Shown here in pieces: positions 25,196 through 33,987 of a DNA stretch of 54,985 nucleotides. Every line of letters begins with the position of its first letter. The stretch's first letter is position 1. The translations under genes and the position numbers were made by a program. The DNA lies in NCBI GenBank assembly GCA_002716125.1, contig PAZH01000009.1, positions 1-54,985 of the forward strand, written 5' to 3'. The DNA comes from Rhodospirillaceae bacterium. Its GTDB lineage: Bacteria > Pseudomonadota > Alphaproteobacteria > UBA8366. Under the pieces are notes generated by a model. The model made no database searches. It worked only from the letters and a program-made list of their open reading frames with translations, and was not told the origin of the DNA.

Positions 25196-26410
25196 ATGAG
25201 CGGTGGTATTCTGGACGGTATTCGGGTCCTCGACGTTGCGAGCTTTATCGCGGCGCCGGCGGCGGGCACGGTGATGGCCGATTTCGGCGCGGAAGTGATC
25301 AAGGTCGAGCCCGTCGGACTGGGCGATCCCCTGCGCTATAGTTTGCGCGGTCCCGGTTACGGTCATAGCCCGGCGCATCACGAATGGTTCGTCGACAACC
25401 GCAATAAAAAGGGCATCGCCCTGGACTTAAAGTCCGAAGAAGGACGCGCCGTCCTCTACCGCCTTTGCGAGACGGCGGATGTTTTCATCACCAATATGCC
25501 GCTCGGCCCGCGCGAACGCCTGCGTATTCGATATGAAGACATCGGGCCGTTGAACGAACGTCTCATCTACGCCTCGGTCTCGGCTTATGGCGAAGAGGGC
25601 GAGGAGGGCGACCGGACCGGCTTCGATTCGACGGCGCTCTGGGCCCGATCCGGGATGCAGGATCTCGTGAAACCGTCACCTGACTCCCCGCCGGCCCGCT
25701 CGCTGCCGGGAATGGGCGACCACCCGACGGCGGTCTCGTTGTTCGGTTCCATCATGCTGGCGCTCTACCGGCGGATGTCGACCGGGAAGGGCGGACGTGT
25801 CTCGACCTCGCTGATGGCGAACGGCGCTTGGGGGAATGCGCTCTCGATCCAGACGGTTCTCTCTGGCGGTGAAGTCGCGCATCGCCCGGGCCGTGAGAAA
25901 GCGTTGAGCGCCGTCAACAATTTCTATGAGACGAAGGATGGCCGCTGGTTTCATCTGATCATGATTACCGGGCAAGCGCGATTCCCCGAACTCGTGGCGG
26001 CGCTCGGCTGCCCGGAGATTGCGCAGGACCCGCGATTTACGACGACCGAGCTGCGGACGGAGAACGCGCATGCGTTGATCGCCGAACTGGATGTTGCCTT
26101 CAGCAAGCTGACCGCAGATGAGGTGCGCAATGCGCTAAACGCGGGCGGGTTCACGTTTGGCGAGACGCACCAGATCAACGACGTCCTGACGGATCAACAA
26201 TTCCGGGCCAGCGGGGCGCTTCGAGAGAACCGTGACCCGAAGGGCGGCGCCGATCTCGTGGTCGATACGCCGCTCTTTGTCGATGGCGAAACCAAAGCCG
26301 AACCCGTCATGGCGCCGGATTTGGGCGAGCATACGGACGACATTTTGAAAGAAGCGGGATTCTCTTCCGATGAAATTGCGCGCATGCGCGAGATGAAAGC
26401 GATCGAATAG
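25196..26410 (+). CDS. CaiB/BaiF (class III) CoA transferase, tandem paralogue B
   Basis: 404 residues from ATG 25196 (a GTG at 25169 would add nine residues; the ATG matches the paralogue's start ILDGIRVLDV). Catalytic Asp in GMGDHPTAVSLF is conserved. Blocks shared with paralogue A include FDSTALWAR, DLVKP-PDSPPARSLPGMGD and VSTSLMANG. The copies differ in the substrate-proximal loop after ADFGAEVIKVEPVG. It ends the cluster; a promoter for the next, unrelated gene follows at 26426. Class III transferases can be heterodimeric, so A and B might form one enzyme, or act at two CoA-transfer steps. Confidence 0.9.
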   Translation: MSGGILDGIRVLDVASFIAAPAAGTVMADFGAEVIKVEPVGLGDPLRYSLRGPGYGHSPAHHEWFVDNRNKKGIALDLKSEEGRAVLYRLCETADVFITNMPLGPRERLRIRYEDIGPLNERLIYASVSAYGEEGEEGDRTGFDSTALWARSGMQDLVKPSPDSPPARSLPGMGDHPTAVSLFGSIMLALYRRMSTGKGGRVSTSLMANGAWGNALSIQTVLSGGEVAHRPGREKALSAVNNFYETKDGRWFHLIMITGQARFPELVAALGCPEIAQDPRFTTTELRTENAHALIAELDVAFSKLTADEVRNALNAGGFTFGETHQINDVLTDQQFRASGALRENRDPKGGADLVVDTPLFVDGETKAEPVMAPDLGEHTDDILKEAGFSSDEIARMREMKAIE

Positions 26411-26425
26411 CCTGGGCGACTCTTG

Positions 26426-26454
26426 TTGACCCTGCGCTGAAGGCTCCATAAAAT
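26426..26454 (+). promoter_or_regulatory. sigma70-type promoter for the caspase-like gene
   Basis: TTGACC at 26426-26431, 17-base spacer, TAAAAT at 26449-26454, within an AT-rich patch. The transcript would start about 26461, some 30 bases before the ATG at 26492. This is one of the best-matching consensus promoters in the window. Confidence 0.65.
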
Positions 26455-26491
26455 TTGTTAAAAGTCGTTTAATTTCTTGCATAGCGGGAAG

Positions 26492-27760
26492 ATGCGGCGT
26501 TTTGACTTAATGCGATATCTCGTCTGCGGGGCGGGCGCCGTTCTGGCGCTGTCGTCGGTTGTGCTTGAAACAAATGCCGCGCCGCGCGGATTTGCAGTGC
26601 CGATCCGCGGCGCCGATTCATCGAACGCCGGCGTCATCGATTCCGTACAGCTCTACGAAGATTCACATGCATTGGTGATTGGGATCGACCGGTACAACGC
26701 GGGCTGGCCCGTTTTGCGCAATGCGGTCAAGGACGCAAAGTTGGTTGCGGAGTCGCTCGAAAAACGCGGTTTCAATGTAACCTTGAAGCTGAATACGGAT
26801 TCGGCAACATTGGAGAAAGCGCTCAAAGAATTCTTTGTCTTAAAGGGACAGAAACCCGAATCGCGCCTCTTCGTTTGGTTTGCGGGCCACGGTCATACGG
26901 AGAACGGTGAAGGCTATTTGGTACCCGTCGATGCGCCGCCGCCGGGGAAATCCGTCTCGCTTCGCCGCTTCGGTGACTTCGTGCGGCTGGCGGAATCGAA
27001 GCACGCGTTTGCCGTGTTTGATTCTTGCTTTGCCGGAACCGTCTTCGATAGCGCGCGGGCCCTCCCGCCGGCGGCGATTACGCGCGCAACGACACTTCCA
27101 GTTCGCCAGTTCCTGACGTCCGGAGATGCGGGTCAAACCGTGTCCGACGATGGCGTGTTCCGGCAACTCTTCTTACGTGCGCTAGACGGTGAAGAGAACG
27201 CCGATTCGAACAAAGACGGATTTGTGACGGGAACCGAAATCGGTCTTCACATGACCAACCGTATCACCAATCTCACCCAGTCGAAGCAAACGCCGCGTTA
27301 CGGAAAGCTTCGAGATCGCGATTGGGATCGCGGCGACTGTGTCTTCCGTTTGGATCGCCAAGACGTACCGTCGGAAGATACCGAGCTCGCCATTTGGAAG
27401 TTGGTCGAGCTCGCCGGCGACCAATCCGGATATGAGGCCTATTTGGCGCAATTCCCAAAAGGAAAATTCGCCGCAGCGGCGAAAGTTAAAATAGCGAGCT
27501 TCCGACCGCCGACCACAAATGAGGAAGACGCAGAATTGCGGCGATTAAGACGGGAACGCCAAAAACTGGCCGCGGAACGCGCTCGGCTCCGGGAAGAAAC
27601 AGCGCGGGCGAGAGCGGAGCTGGAAAACCAACGGCAGCAGATCGCGTCGCGGACGGAACGCCAGTCGAGCCGCGTGTCTGAGGGTGCGCCGCGGCCTTGG
27701 AAGATTGCCGAACCGATTCCGTTCGTTCGATTGCCGGTCGGAACCGAACTGAATTACTGA
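26492..27760 (+). CDS. caspase-family (peptidase C14) secreted protein, ends at in-frame TGA
   Basis: 422 residues from ATG 26492 (TTG 26477 and ATG 26510 are alternatives). Signal-like N-terminus MRYLVCGAGAVLALSS with cleavage expected after ETNAA, so periplasmic or surface. The catalytic p20-like domain is complete: SHALVIGIDRY, then FVWFAGHGHTENGEGYLVP (His133) and VFDSCFAGTVF (Cys179). A helical, probably coiled-coil segment of Glu/Arg/Ala follows at about residues 335-395 (ELRRLRRERQKLAAERARL). The frame stops at TGA 27758-27760 just inside the next domain (PFVRLPVGTELNY), and the same frame stays open to 28333. Bacterial C14 proteins are Arg/Lys-specific orthocaspase relatives of mostly unknown role. 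Confidence 0.85.
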   Translation: MRRFDLMRYLVCGAGAVLALSSVVLETNAAPRGFAVPIRGADSSNAGVIDSVQLYEDSHALVIGIDRYNAGWPVLRNAVKDAKLVAESLEKRGFNVTLKLNTDSATLEKALKEFFVLKGQKPESRLFVWFAGHGHTENGEGYLVPVDAPPPGKSVSLRRFGDFVRLAESKHAFAVFDSCFAGTVFDSARALPPAAITRATTLPVRQFLTSGDAGQTVSDDGVFRQLFLRALDGEENADSNKDGFVTGTEIGLHMTNRITNLTQSKQTPRYGKLRDRDWDRGDCVFRLDRQDVPSEDTELAIWKLVELAGDQSGYEAYLAQFPKGKFAAAAKVKIASFRPPTTNEEDAELRRLRRERQKLAAERARLREETARARAELENQRQQIASRTERQSSRVSEGAPRPWKIAEPIPFVRLPVGTELNY

Positions 27761-28333
27761 AGCTGGGCTTACCGGGTCACTGGCGGGACGGGCTATCGAA
27801 CGATCATTCGGACGCGTGGCAACGACGTTAAAACGATCTTCGGCGCGGTTGCGGTTCTCGGCGAGGGGATATTCTCCACTCATCCCAACCCGGCGGAATT
27901 CGACACCGTCCAAAACCCGCGCATTGAATTGGAAGCGGGCGAAGAGCAGAAAATGGATTCCTTGTGGCCGTTGCGGGAAGACGCACGGACAGAATTCGGT
28001 CTGCAGGAAATTTACGACAGCAGCGAATGGTCGGGCGCGACGTTCGACACATGGAAGATCCGCAGCCGGGTGCTTCGCGGCGAAGACATCCGTGTCGCCG
28101 GCAATGTCTTTCGAGCTGTGGTAATTTCGACGGAAGGATCGAGTGATAGAGGGCGTAAATTCGAGCAAACGCTCTGGTACGCGCCCGACAGCGGGTTGAT
28201 CTTGAAACTTGTTCGGCGATGGGACGGTGCAGACGTGCAGCACACGCTAAAGGGTACGAACCCGGGTGACGTTCAGCAATATGAGCTGATCCACTTCGTG
28301 TTTCCGTCAGGCCATAAGATGTCGGCAAATTAG
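27761..28333 (+). pseudogene. C-terminal domain of the caspase-like protein, separated by an in-frame TGA
   Basis: Directly after TGA 27758-27760 the same frame continues without interruption for 190 codons: SWAYRVTGGTGYRTIIR, then FSTHPNPAEFDTVQNPRIEL, ending at TAG 28331-28333. The join reads GTELNY-stop-SWAYRV, i.e. a beta-rich domain cut in mid-sequence. An internal TTG at 27929 could restart translation, but it has no convincing ribosome site and would delete the first strands of the domain. The simplest reading is one 613-residue protein broken by a nonsense mutation, or by a base error. I do not recognise the domain. Codon use is like that of the upstream part, which argues the break is recent. 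Confidence 0.65.
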
Positions 28334-28354
28334 GGCCGTCGGCCCGCGGCCAAT

Positions 28355-28378
28355 AAAAAACCGCGCTATTCAGCGCGG
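28355..28378 (-). terminator. rho-independent terminator of rpmJ
   Basis: On the minus strand a 7-bp GC stem (CCGCGCT / AGCGCGG, 28361-28378) with a 4-base loop is followed by six T residues (A-run at 28355-28360 on plus). It lies 26 bases after the rpmJ stop. A classic intrinsic terminator. Confidence 0.9.
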
Positions 28379-28403
28379 CTTCAGACTTCGTATCCGGACG
28401 TAA

Positions 28404-28529
28404 CTAGCCTTGACGCGCCTTGAAGCGCGGGTTGCGCTTGTTGATCACGTAGACACGGCCTTTCCGGCGCACCACACGGCACTCTTTATGGCGCTTTTTC
28501 AAAGTCTTTAAAGAACTTGCTACTCGCAT
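28404..28529 (-). CDS. rpmJ: 50S ribosomal protein L36
   Basis: 41 residues, beginning [14 protein letters not shown], continuing [19 protein letters not shown] and ending PRFKARQG: the standard short L36 of alphaproteobacteria. It lacks the C-x2-C...C-x4-H zinc knuckle of the Cys-containing form (only one Cys remains), so it is the zinc-independent type. Sits in the large subunit near the peptidyl-transferase region. It is transcribed alone, with its own TTGACA/TATTGT promoter (28570-28598) and terminator (28355-28378), rather than from the spc ribosomal operon. Confidence 0.97.
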   Translation of the reverse strand: MRVASSLKTLKKRHKECRVVRRKGRVYVINKRNPRFKARQG

Positions 28530-28569
28530 GATATCTCTCCGCCACTTGGCGCTTGTCTAACGGCGCGGG

Positions 28570-28598
28570 ACAATAGGCGTCCGAGCCTATCCTGTCAA
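28570..28598 (-). promoter_or_regulatory. sigma70 promoter of rpmJ
   Basis: Reading the minus strand: TTGACA (28598-28593), exactly 17 bases, TATTGT (28575-28570). The start of transcription would be about 28563, giving a leader of roughly 35 bases before the rpmJ ATG at 28529. Ribosome site GGAGAG immediately before the ATG. Confidence 0.75.
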
Positions 28599-28687
28599 TG
28601 GCTCGTTTGCCGGTCAGAAAATAGCTTGCAGGCCCGGCGAATTGCACCAAATTTTATCTTCGTTGAACGCGTGCGATAAGGTTTCTC

Positions 28688-29356
28688 ATGCTCAGAGACG
28701 GCATTTTCTGCGCCATGGTCGGTTTGGCCGGCGGGTTGTTTATCGCCGCCCTCGCACGGATTGTCGATGCGATCCATCCATCCGCGCCGGTATGGAGCGC
28801 GATTGGCGTTATTTCGTTGATCGCGATCGCATCCGGTTGCTATCTCGCGGGAAAGGCTTACGCCGCAGATGTCCGTCTGGCGGCCCGTCGCACAGCGGGT
28901 GTTTCATTACTGGCCGGTCTCGCGCTTACGATCGTTCTTGCAATTTTGTACGCGATGCCGGTTTTCAGGCCGTCCTTTGTTGCGGTGCATGCCGATCTCG
29001 TCGGGCCGATGATAGGCTTGCTGTTCTTCCCGGTTTTATTGATCGCGATGTCGGCACGTATTGCGATGCGCCGCGAAACGCCGCAAACGGTCGTTGTCCT
29101 CGCGACCGTTTTAGGCGGTGTTGGCGGTATAGCCATTCCTGAAATCGCGGTGGTGCAGTCGATATCGCCGGCATGGCCGATCGTCACTGGGGTCTTAATT
29201 CTACACTTAGCCGGAATATGGGCCGTCCGTTCGGGAGACATTACGGCCCGCGGCCAATCGATGGTGGGCGCTTTGTCGTTGGCCGCGATCGTGGTTTCGA
29301 CGATATTGGCCGCCGTCATGCACAGTGAGCTTGGTTTTGCGATTGGTTCGGTTTAG
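28688..29356 (+). CDS. hypothetical integral membrane protein
   Basis: 222 residues with about seven hydrophobic helices: FCAMVGLAGGLFIAALARIV, VISLIAIASGCYLAGKAY, AGVSLLAGLALTIVLAILYA, GPMIGLLFFPVLLIAMSARI, VVVLATVLGGVGGIAIPEIA, WPIVTGVLILHLAGIWAV and SLAAIVVSTILAAVMHS. No catalytic or transport motif is recognisable, and no cofactor ligands stand out. ATG at 28688. It is followed by 76 bases and the EamA transporter gene on the same strand, with no obvious functional link. Inner-membrane location inferred from hydropathy read by eye. Confidence 0.7.
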   Translation: MLRDGIFCAMVGLAGGLFIAALARIVDAIHPSAPVWSAIGVISLIAIASGCYLAGKAYAADVRLAARRTAGVSLLAGLALTIVLAILYAMPVFRPSFVAVHADLVGPMIGLLFFPVLLIAMSARIAMRRETPQTVVVLATVLGGVGGIAIPEIAVVQSISPAWPIVTGVLILHLAGIWAVRSGDITARGQSMVGALSLAAIVVSTILAAVMHSELGFAIGSV

Positions 29357-29438
29357 GCCGATGCATCGCAAGAAGCGGGTGGAACGCCGCCGCAGAGGCT
29401 TATAGAACGCACATTCTCGCAATATCGAAGCTGTGCCG

Positions 29439-30338
29439 ATGAAGACCGCCAAACCCATGGGCCTTGTTGAATGGCTCCTTTTAATCGCGCTTTCCATTTT
29501 ATGGGGCGGCTCGTTTTTCTTTAACGAACTGGCGATTGTCGGTTTCGATCCGTTCAGTGCCGTTCTTTGGCGCGTTGGTATCGCGGGCTTTCTCCTGTGG
29601 GGATACCTGAAGCTCCGTGGCCTGTCGTTACCGTCGAAAATCGCGGACTGGCGGGCGTTTCTTATAATGGGAGCGCTGAATAACCTCATTCCGTTCACCC
29701 TCATCGTTTGGGGTCAAACGCAGATCGATAGCGGTTTAGCATCGATATTTAACGCTGCGACACCTCTCTTTACGGTCCTGCTGGCCCATTATTTAACGAC
29801 GGACGAAAAGATGACGTGGTCCAAAGGGGGTGGCGTTGCTGTCGGGTTTGGCGGCGTCGCATTCTTGATCGGGCCGGAAGCGCTGAGCGGGTTGGACGGG
29901 CCAATGCTCGGCCAATTGGCCATCGTCGCGGCAACGGTGTCATACGCGTTTGCCGGTATCTTTGGAAAGCGCATGGTGCATTATGATCCGGCGGCGTCGG
30001 CCGCCGGTATGTTGTTGGGGGCGACGATTATGTCGTTACCGCTTGCGTTCGTTCTGGGAGACACGTTCGCCGGCATGACCGATCTGACGGCACTCGCCGG
30101 TATTTTCGGACTGGGTACCGTGAGCACGGCGCTCGCCTATCTTCTCTATTTTCGGATTTTGAACAGCGCCGGTGCGACCAATCTCCTCTTGGTGACGTTG
30201 TTGATCCCGGTCAGTGCGGGTTTCCTCGGCGTTGCTTTTCTCGGCGAGGTCTTCACCAGCGACGCGTTTTGGGGCATGGGTCTGATCTCGTTGGGATTGA
30301 TTGCGGTCGATGGCCGCCTCCTGCGGCGAAAGACTTAG
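29439..30338 (+). CDS. EamA/DMT-family transporter
   Basis: 299 residues from ATG 29439 (a GTG at 29433 adds two). Ten hydrophobic segments in two repeated EamA halves: LILLIALSILWGGSFFFNE-like first helix, PFSAVLWRVGIAGFLLWGYL, ALNNLIPFTLIVWGQTQIDS, FNAATPLFTVLLAHYL, then the second half from about residue 150 (AIVAATVSYAFAGIFGKRM) ending GMGLISLGLIAVDGR. Small-metabolite or amino-acid exporter family (RhtA/YdcZ type); substrate unknown. It overlaps the 3' end of the convergent NTF2-like gene by 4 bases. Confidence 0.88.
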   Translation: MKTAKPMGLVEWLLLIALSILWGGSFFFNELAIVGFDPFSAVLWRVGIAGFLLWGYLKLRGLSLPSKIADWRAFLIMGALNNLIPFTLIVWGQTQIDSGLASIFNAATPLFTVLLAHYLTTDEKMTWSKGGGVAVGFGGVAFLIGPEALSGLDGPMLGQLAIVAATVSYAFAGIFGKRMVHYDPAASAAGMLLGATIMSLPLAFVLGDTFAGMTDLTALAGIFGLGTVSTALAYLLYFRILNSAGATNLLLVTLLIPVSAGFLGVAFLGEVFTSDAFWGMGLISLGLIAVDGRLLRRKT

Positions 30339-30727
30339 CCGCCATCCCCCGAACCGCATTGAATGGCCCATCGGCCCTTGTGTTCGGTGATGATATAGAG
30401 CGAGAAATATTGTCCGATCACGGAGTCGTCCGCGCGATAACGGGTGAAGTTGACCGCGATGTGCGCCTTTGAAGGTGTGGTAAAGACGACTTCGGTCCGA
30501 TCCCATGCGCTGTGGTGCCAGCCGTCTTGCTTCATCTGCGAGAGGAAGCTCTCGAACTGAAAATCGGCGGGTTCCGGCAGCGTCTTAACGTCGCCGGCTT
30601 TGCCGATCCGAATATGCGGAAAGTGAAACGCATCGCGTACACCGTCTTCATCGTTCGCGTTGAGGGCCGCGTAATACCGATCGACGACGGCAATCGCTTC
30701 GCGCTCGACGGTAGGGTCGATTGTCAT
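30335..30727 (-). CDS. NTF2-like/SnoaL-like protein
   Basis: 130 residues starting MTIDPTVEREAIAVVDRYYA at ATG 30727; the frame is open further upstream to 30979, but that part is low-quality coding and overlaps the region before the cyclase gene. The fold is indicated by the N-terminal helix AIAVVDRYYAALNANDEDGV, FHFPHIRIG, and the curved-sheet segments TEVVFTTPSKAHIAVNFTRY and YIITEHKGRWAIQCGSG. Members are small barrels used as enzymes (isomerases, dehydratases) or binding modules; the role here is unknown. Monocistronic, convergent with the EamA gene. Confidence 0.75.
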   Translation of the reverse strand: MTIDPTVEREAIAVVDRYYAALNANDEDGVRDAFHFPHIRIGKAGDVKTLPEPADFQFESFLSQMKQDGWHHSAWDRTEVVFTTPSKAHIAVNFTRYRADDSVIGQYFSLYIITEHKGRWAIQCGSGDGG

Positions 30728-30961
30728 AATGAAATCCCGATGTCTGATCGCGACCGATTGAAACGCCCCATAGCGCTGCCGTGTCGCCTGTTGTCCGGGC
30801 AGCTTAGTGGGAGGGGTGGGCGGACACCAGTGAGGTTGACCGCAAATTGGAAGCGGCGCATAGTTTCCGAACTGCCGGAGAATACGGGCTGGCGAATCCT
30901 TTCGAAAACTGACGGACATAGGGGCCGTCTGACAACGCGGAAACGACGAAAGGAGCGCGCG

Positions 30962-31519
30962 ATGGCGCTGTTTGAGCACATTACGGAGCCGACGAAGATC
31001 GACGTCCTCGTCGGCTTTTTCGATCTCACGGGATTTATGCAGATTGCCGAGTCGTTGGATTCTTTGGAACTCATCGACCTATTGGACGGCTATTTTCAAT
31101 TGACCGGCGATATCTTGGAAGAAACCGGCGGGACGTTGATCAAGACAATCGGGGACGCGGGCCTTGCGATGTATCCGGCGGAAGCGGCGGATCAGGGCGT
31201 GCGGGGGTTCTTCCGCCTCAAAAACGAAGGTGACGCTTGGCTCGCGGAACGGGGCGTCCGAAGCGAGGCGATCGTCAAACTCCATATCGGGCCGGTTGCG
31301 TATGGCAAAGTCGGCGAGAGTTGGAACATATTCGGTCATGCGGTGAATATCGCGGCGGTCATGGAATCGCACGGTTTTGCGATGTCGCCACAGGTGTTTC
31401 GGAAGCTAGAGCCGGAGACGCGAAAGCTTTTCAAGAAGCACACGCCGCCGATTACGTATATTCCGATGGACGAACCGCATGCCCCGCACCGCAAGCGTGG
31501 CTGGCGGAGGATTATGTAA
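30962..31519 (+). CDS. class III adenylate/guanylate cyclase-domain protein lacking the transition-state Arg
   Basis: 185 residues, a stand-alone cyclase homology domain. ATG 30962 is preceded by AAAGGAGC. Metal-binding Asp residues are in VGFFDLTGF (D21) and IKTIGDAG (D65), and the base-contact Lys is K61. The helix that should read VN-x-A-x-R carries FGHAVNIAAVME: Asn129 is present, but the Arg that stabilises the transition state is Val133. The protein is therefore probably impaired as a cyclase, or works as a nucleotide sensor or in an atypical dimer. No signal, membrane or HAMP segment. A stand-alone cNMP-binding protein occurs at 53265-53666, far from it. Confidence 0.85.
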   Translation: MALFEHITEPTKIDVLVGFFDLTGFMQIAESLDSLELIDLLDGYFQLTGDILEETGGTLIKTIGDAGLAMYPAEAADQGVRGFFRLKNEGDAWLAERGVRSEAIVKLHIGPVAYGKVGESWNIFGHAVNIAAVMESHGFAMSPQVFRKLEPETRKLFKKHTPPITYIPMDEPHAPHRKRGWRRIM

Positions 31520-31641
31520 GTGCGGAACGTGGGGCGGCGATAAGGCCTATCGTCTCTAAAAATTCACGCGACAATGTTTGACAATGGGGGCCCTCCACGC
31601 CACCTAGTAGCCCAGGACACAGCGTATAAAGGGGCGACGCC

Positions 31642-32880
31642 ATGACGGGTCTCGTCAGTCATTCCATAGAACGGCGCAAAAGTATCCCGGTGAAGGTCGG
31701 CACGGTGACCGTCGGCGGCGATGTGCCAATTGTCGTGCAGTCGATGACCAATACGGATACGGCGGATGTCGACGGAACGGTCGCACAGGTCGAAGCCTTG
31801 CACCGGGCCGGTTCGGAAATCGTCCGGATCACGGTCGATCGGGAAGAAGCGGCCCAAGCGGTGCCCTATATCAAGGAAAAGCTGTTGGCACGCGGTGTCG
31901 AGGTGCCGATCGTGGGCGATTTCCACTATATCGGCCATAAACTGCTCACGAAGTATCCGGCGTGTGCGGAAGCGCTCGCGAAGTACCGGATCAATCCCGG
32001 CAACGTTGGCTTTCGGGAGAAGCGGGACACACAATTCTCTTCGATGATCGAAACCGCCCTCGAATACGACCGCCCGGTTCGCATCGGCGTCAACTGGGGC
32101 AGCCTCGATCAGGAGCTGCTCGCCCATATGATGGACGAGAACGGTAAACTCGAGAATCCGGCCGCTGCCGCGGACGTGATGCATGAAGCGCTGGTCGTCT
32201 CCGCCATTGAGAACGCGAAGCGGGCGGAAGAGCTCGGCATGAGTGCCGATAAGATCATTTTGTCGTGCAAGGTGAGCGAGGTGCAGTCGCTCATCTCCGT
32301 TTATACGGAGATGGCAAAGCGTGGCGATTATGCATTGCATCTGGGTCTGACCGAAGCGGGCATGGGCTCGAAAGGGATTGTCGCGTCGACGGCGGCGCTG
32401 GCGGTCCTCTTGCAACAAGGGATCGGCGATACCATTCGAATTTCCCTGACACCGGAGCCGGGCGGCGATCGCACGGAAGAAGTCCTCGTCGCGCAGCAAA
32501 TTCTGCAAACCATGGGATTCCGGGCCTTTATGCCGCTGGTCACCTCATGTCCCGGCTGCGGTCGAACCACGAGCACGGTCTTCCAGGATTTGGCCGGGAA
32601 AATTCAAGGCTATGTTCGCGAACGCATGCCGGAATGGCGCGAGAACTATGTCGGCGTCGAAGAAATGCAGCTTGCCGTGATGGGCTGTATCGTCAACGGA
32701 CCCGGTGAATCGAAACATGCGGATATCGGTATCAGCTTGCCCGGCACCGGCGAGGCGCCGACGGCGCCCGTCTTCATCGACGGCGAAAAACGGATGACCT
32801 TGCGCGGCGAGGGCCTGGCCGAGCAATTCCAGCAGATCGTCGAAGATTACGTCAGTCAAAAATACGAAAAACGCGTTTAG
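31642..32880 (+). CDS. ispG: 4-hydroxy-3-methylbut-2-enyl diphosphate synthase (flavodoxin)
   Basis: 412 residues. Catalyses reductive ring opening of 2-C-methyl-D-erythritol 2,4-cyclodiphosphate, the penultimate step of the MEP isoprenoid pathway, with a [4Fe-4S] cluster. Seen: N-terminal TIM-barrel sequences [20 protein letters not shown] and RINPGNVG, and the cluster ligands in [10 protein letters not shown] (two Cys) and [10 protein letters not shown] (third Cys, with the conserved Glu). All ligands are present. Cytoplasmic. ATG 31642 is preceded by GGGGCGACGCC. Upstream neighbours look unrelated, and the next genes belong to an ABC transporter 130 bases downstream. Confidence 0.97.
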   Translation: MTGLVSHSIERRKSIPVKVGTVTVGGDVPIVVQSMTNTDTADVDGTVAQVEALHRAGSEIVRITVDREEAAQAVPYIKEKLLARGVEVPIVGDFHYIGHKLLTKYPACAEALAKYRINPGNVGFREKRDTQFSSMIETALEYDRPVRIGVNWGSLDQELLAHMMDENGKLENPAAAADVMHEALVVSAIENAKRAEELGMSADKIILSCKVSEVQSLISVYTEMAKRGDYALHLGLTEAGMGSKGIVASTAALAVLLQQGIGDTIRISLTPEPGGDRTEEVLVAQQILQTMGFRAFMPLVTSCPGCGRTTSTVFQDLAGKIQGYVRERMPEWRENYVGVEEMQLAVMGCIVNGPGESKHADIGISLPGTGEAPTAPVFIDGEKRMTLRGEGLAEQFQQIVEDYVSQKYEKRV

Positions 32881-33009
32881 TTTTGCCGCACTAAAACATT
32901 GCCCTGGCAACGGCTTGGGCTAATTTTCTTCTGGTATCAAGCGGCTCAGTTCTGCATGCTTGAGGTTGAATAACGGGGACGCGCCGATAAACGGGGCACC
33001 GGGGGGAAA

Positions 33010-33984
33010 ATGGCCGAGCCGATCTTGGAGGTCGAAGACCTCACCATCGAATTTCAGCTGAAACGAGGGGCGCTGCGCGCTGTTGACGGGGTCTCGTTTT
33101 CGATTGACCGGGGCGAAACCTTCGGTCTCGTTGGCGAATCTGGATCCGGAAAAACGGTGACGGCCCGCTCGATAATGCGGCTGGTTCCGATGCCGCCGGG
33201 CGAGTTGGTAAAAGGCGCGGTCAAATATGAAGGCCGGGACGTCTACAGCATGTCCGATGCCGAGATGCGCGAGCTCCGCGGGACGAACATCGCGATGGTG
33301 TTCCAAGAGCCGATGAGTGCGCTGAACCCGGTTTTCAGCGTCGGGGCACAGATCACCGATGCGCTGCGTACCAATCTTGGAATGGATGCGAAATCCGCGC
33401 GTGAACGCTGTATCGAACTGATGTCGCTGGTCGGTATCCCGTCACCCGAGCAACGCGTCGACAGCTACGTTCACGAATTCTCCGGTGGGATGCGTCAGCG
33501 CGTCATGTTGGCGATGGCGTTGAGTTGCGATCCGAACTTTCTGATCGCGGACGAGCCGACGACGGCGCTCGATGTGACGATCCAGGCGACGATCCTTGAG
33601 CTCATCGAAAGCATGATCGAGCGGTTCGAGATGTCGTTGATTTTTATCACGCACAATCTTGGTGTCGTGGCGCACGCTTGCGATTCGATTGGCGTGATGT
33701 ACGCGTCGCATCTGGTCGAGCTCGGCAAGAAGGATGAAATTTTCAAGAACCCGCAGCACCCGTATACGGTCGGATTGTTGAATTCCATTCCGCGCCTCGA
33801 TACGCAATCGAAATACCTCACGCCGATTAAGGGTTTGGTCTGCAACATGATGGACCCCCCGAAAGGCTGCAAATTCAATCCGCGGTGCGAGCACGCGATG
33901 GATATCTGCCGACAGGAGATTCCAAAAATGAAGGAAGTGGCACCCGGCCACTTCGCCGCCTGCCACCTCCACGATCAGAGTTGA
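33010..33984 (+). CDS. dppD: dipeptide/oligopeptide ABC transporter ATP-binding protein (DppD/OppD-like)
   Basis: 324 residues. Walker A GESGSGKT near residue 40, Q-loop [10 protein letters not shown], signature SGGMRQR, Walker [13 protein letters not shown] and the switch His in ITHNLGVV. The C-terminal Cys-rich motif [16 protein letters not shown] and CRQEIP is the oligopeptide-ABC specific extension, which carries an Fe-S cluster in some family members. It couples ATP hydrolysis to uptake through permeases of the DppBC type. The ATPase pair is encoded here while the permeases and binding protein are on the opposite strand at 36-39.8 kb. Start preceded by GGGGGGAAA. Substrate type is inferred from family only. 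Confidence 0.92.
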   Translation: MAEPILEVEDLTIEFQLKRGALRAVDGVSFSIDRGETFGLVGESGSGKTVTARSIMRLVPMPPGELVKGAVKYEGRDVYSMSDAEMRELRGTNIAMVFQEPMSALNPVFSVGAQITDALRTNLGMDAKSARERCIELMSLVGIPSPEQRVDSYVHEFSGGMRQRVMLAMALSCDPNFLIADEPTTALDVTIQATILELIESMIERFEMSLIFITHNLGVVAHACDSIGVMYASHLVELGKKDEIFKNPQHPYTVGLLNSIPRLDTQSKYLTPIKGLVCNMMDPPKGCKFNPRCEHAMDICRQEIPKMKEVAPGHFAACHLHDQS

Positions 33985-33987
33985 GCC

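Noticed and set aside
27758..27760. TGA as a selenocysteine codon in the caspase-like gene
   Set aside because: No redox-type motif around it and no convincing bacterial SECIS-like hairpin immediately downstream; nonsense mutation or base error is simpler.
31578..31610. TTGACA upstream of ispG as a promoter
   Set aside because: A good -35 match but no acceptable -10 at 16-18 bases spacing; not supported.
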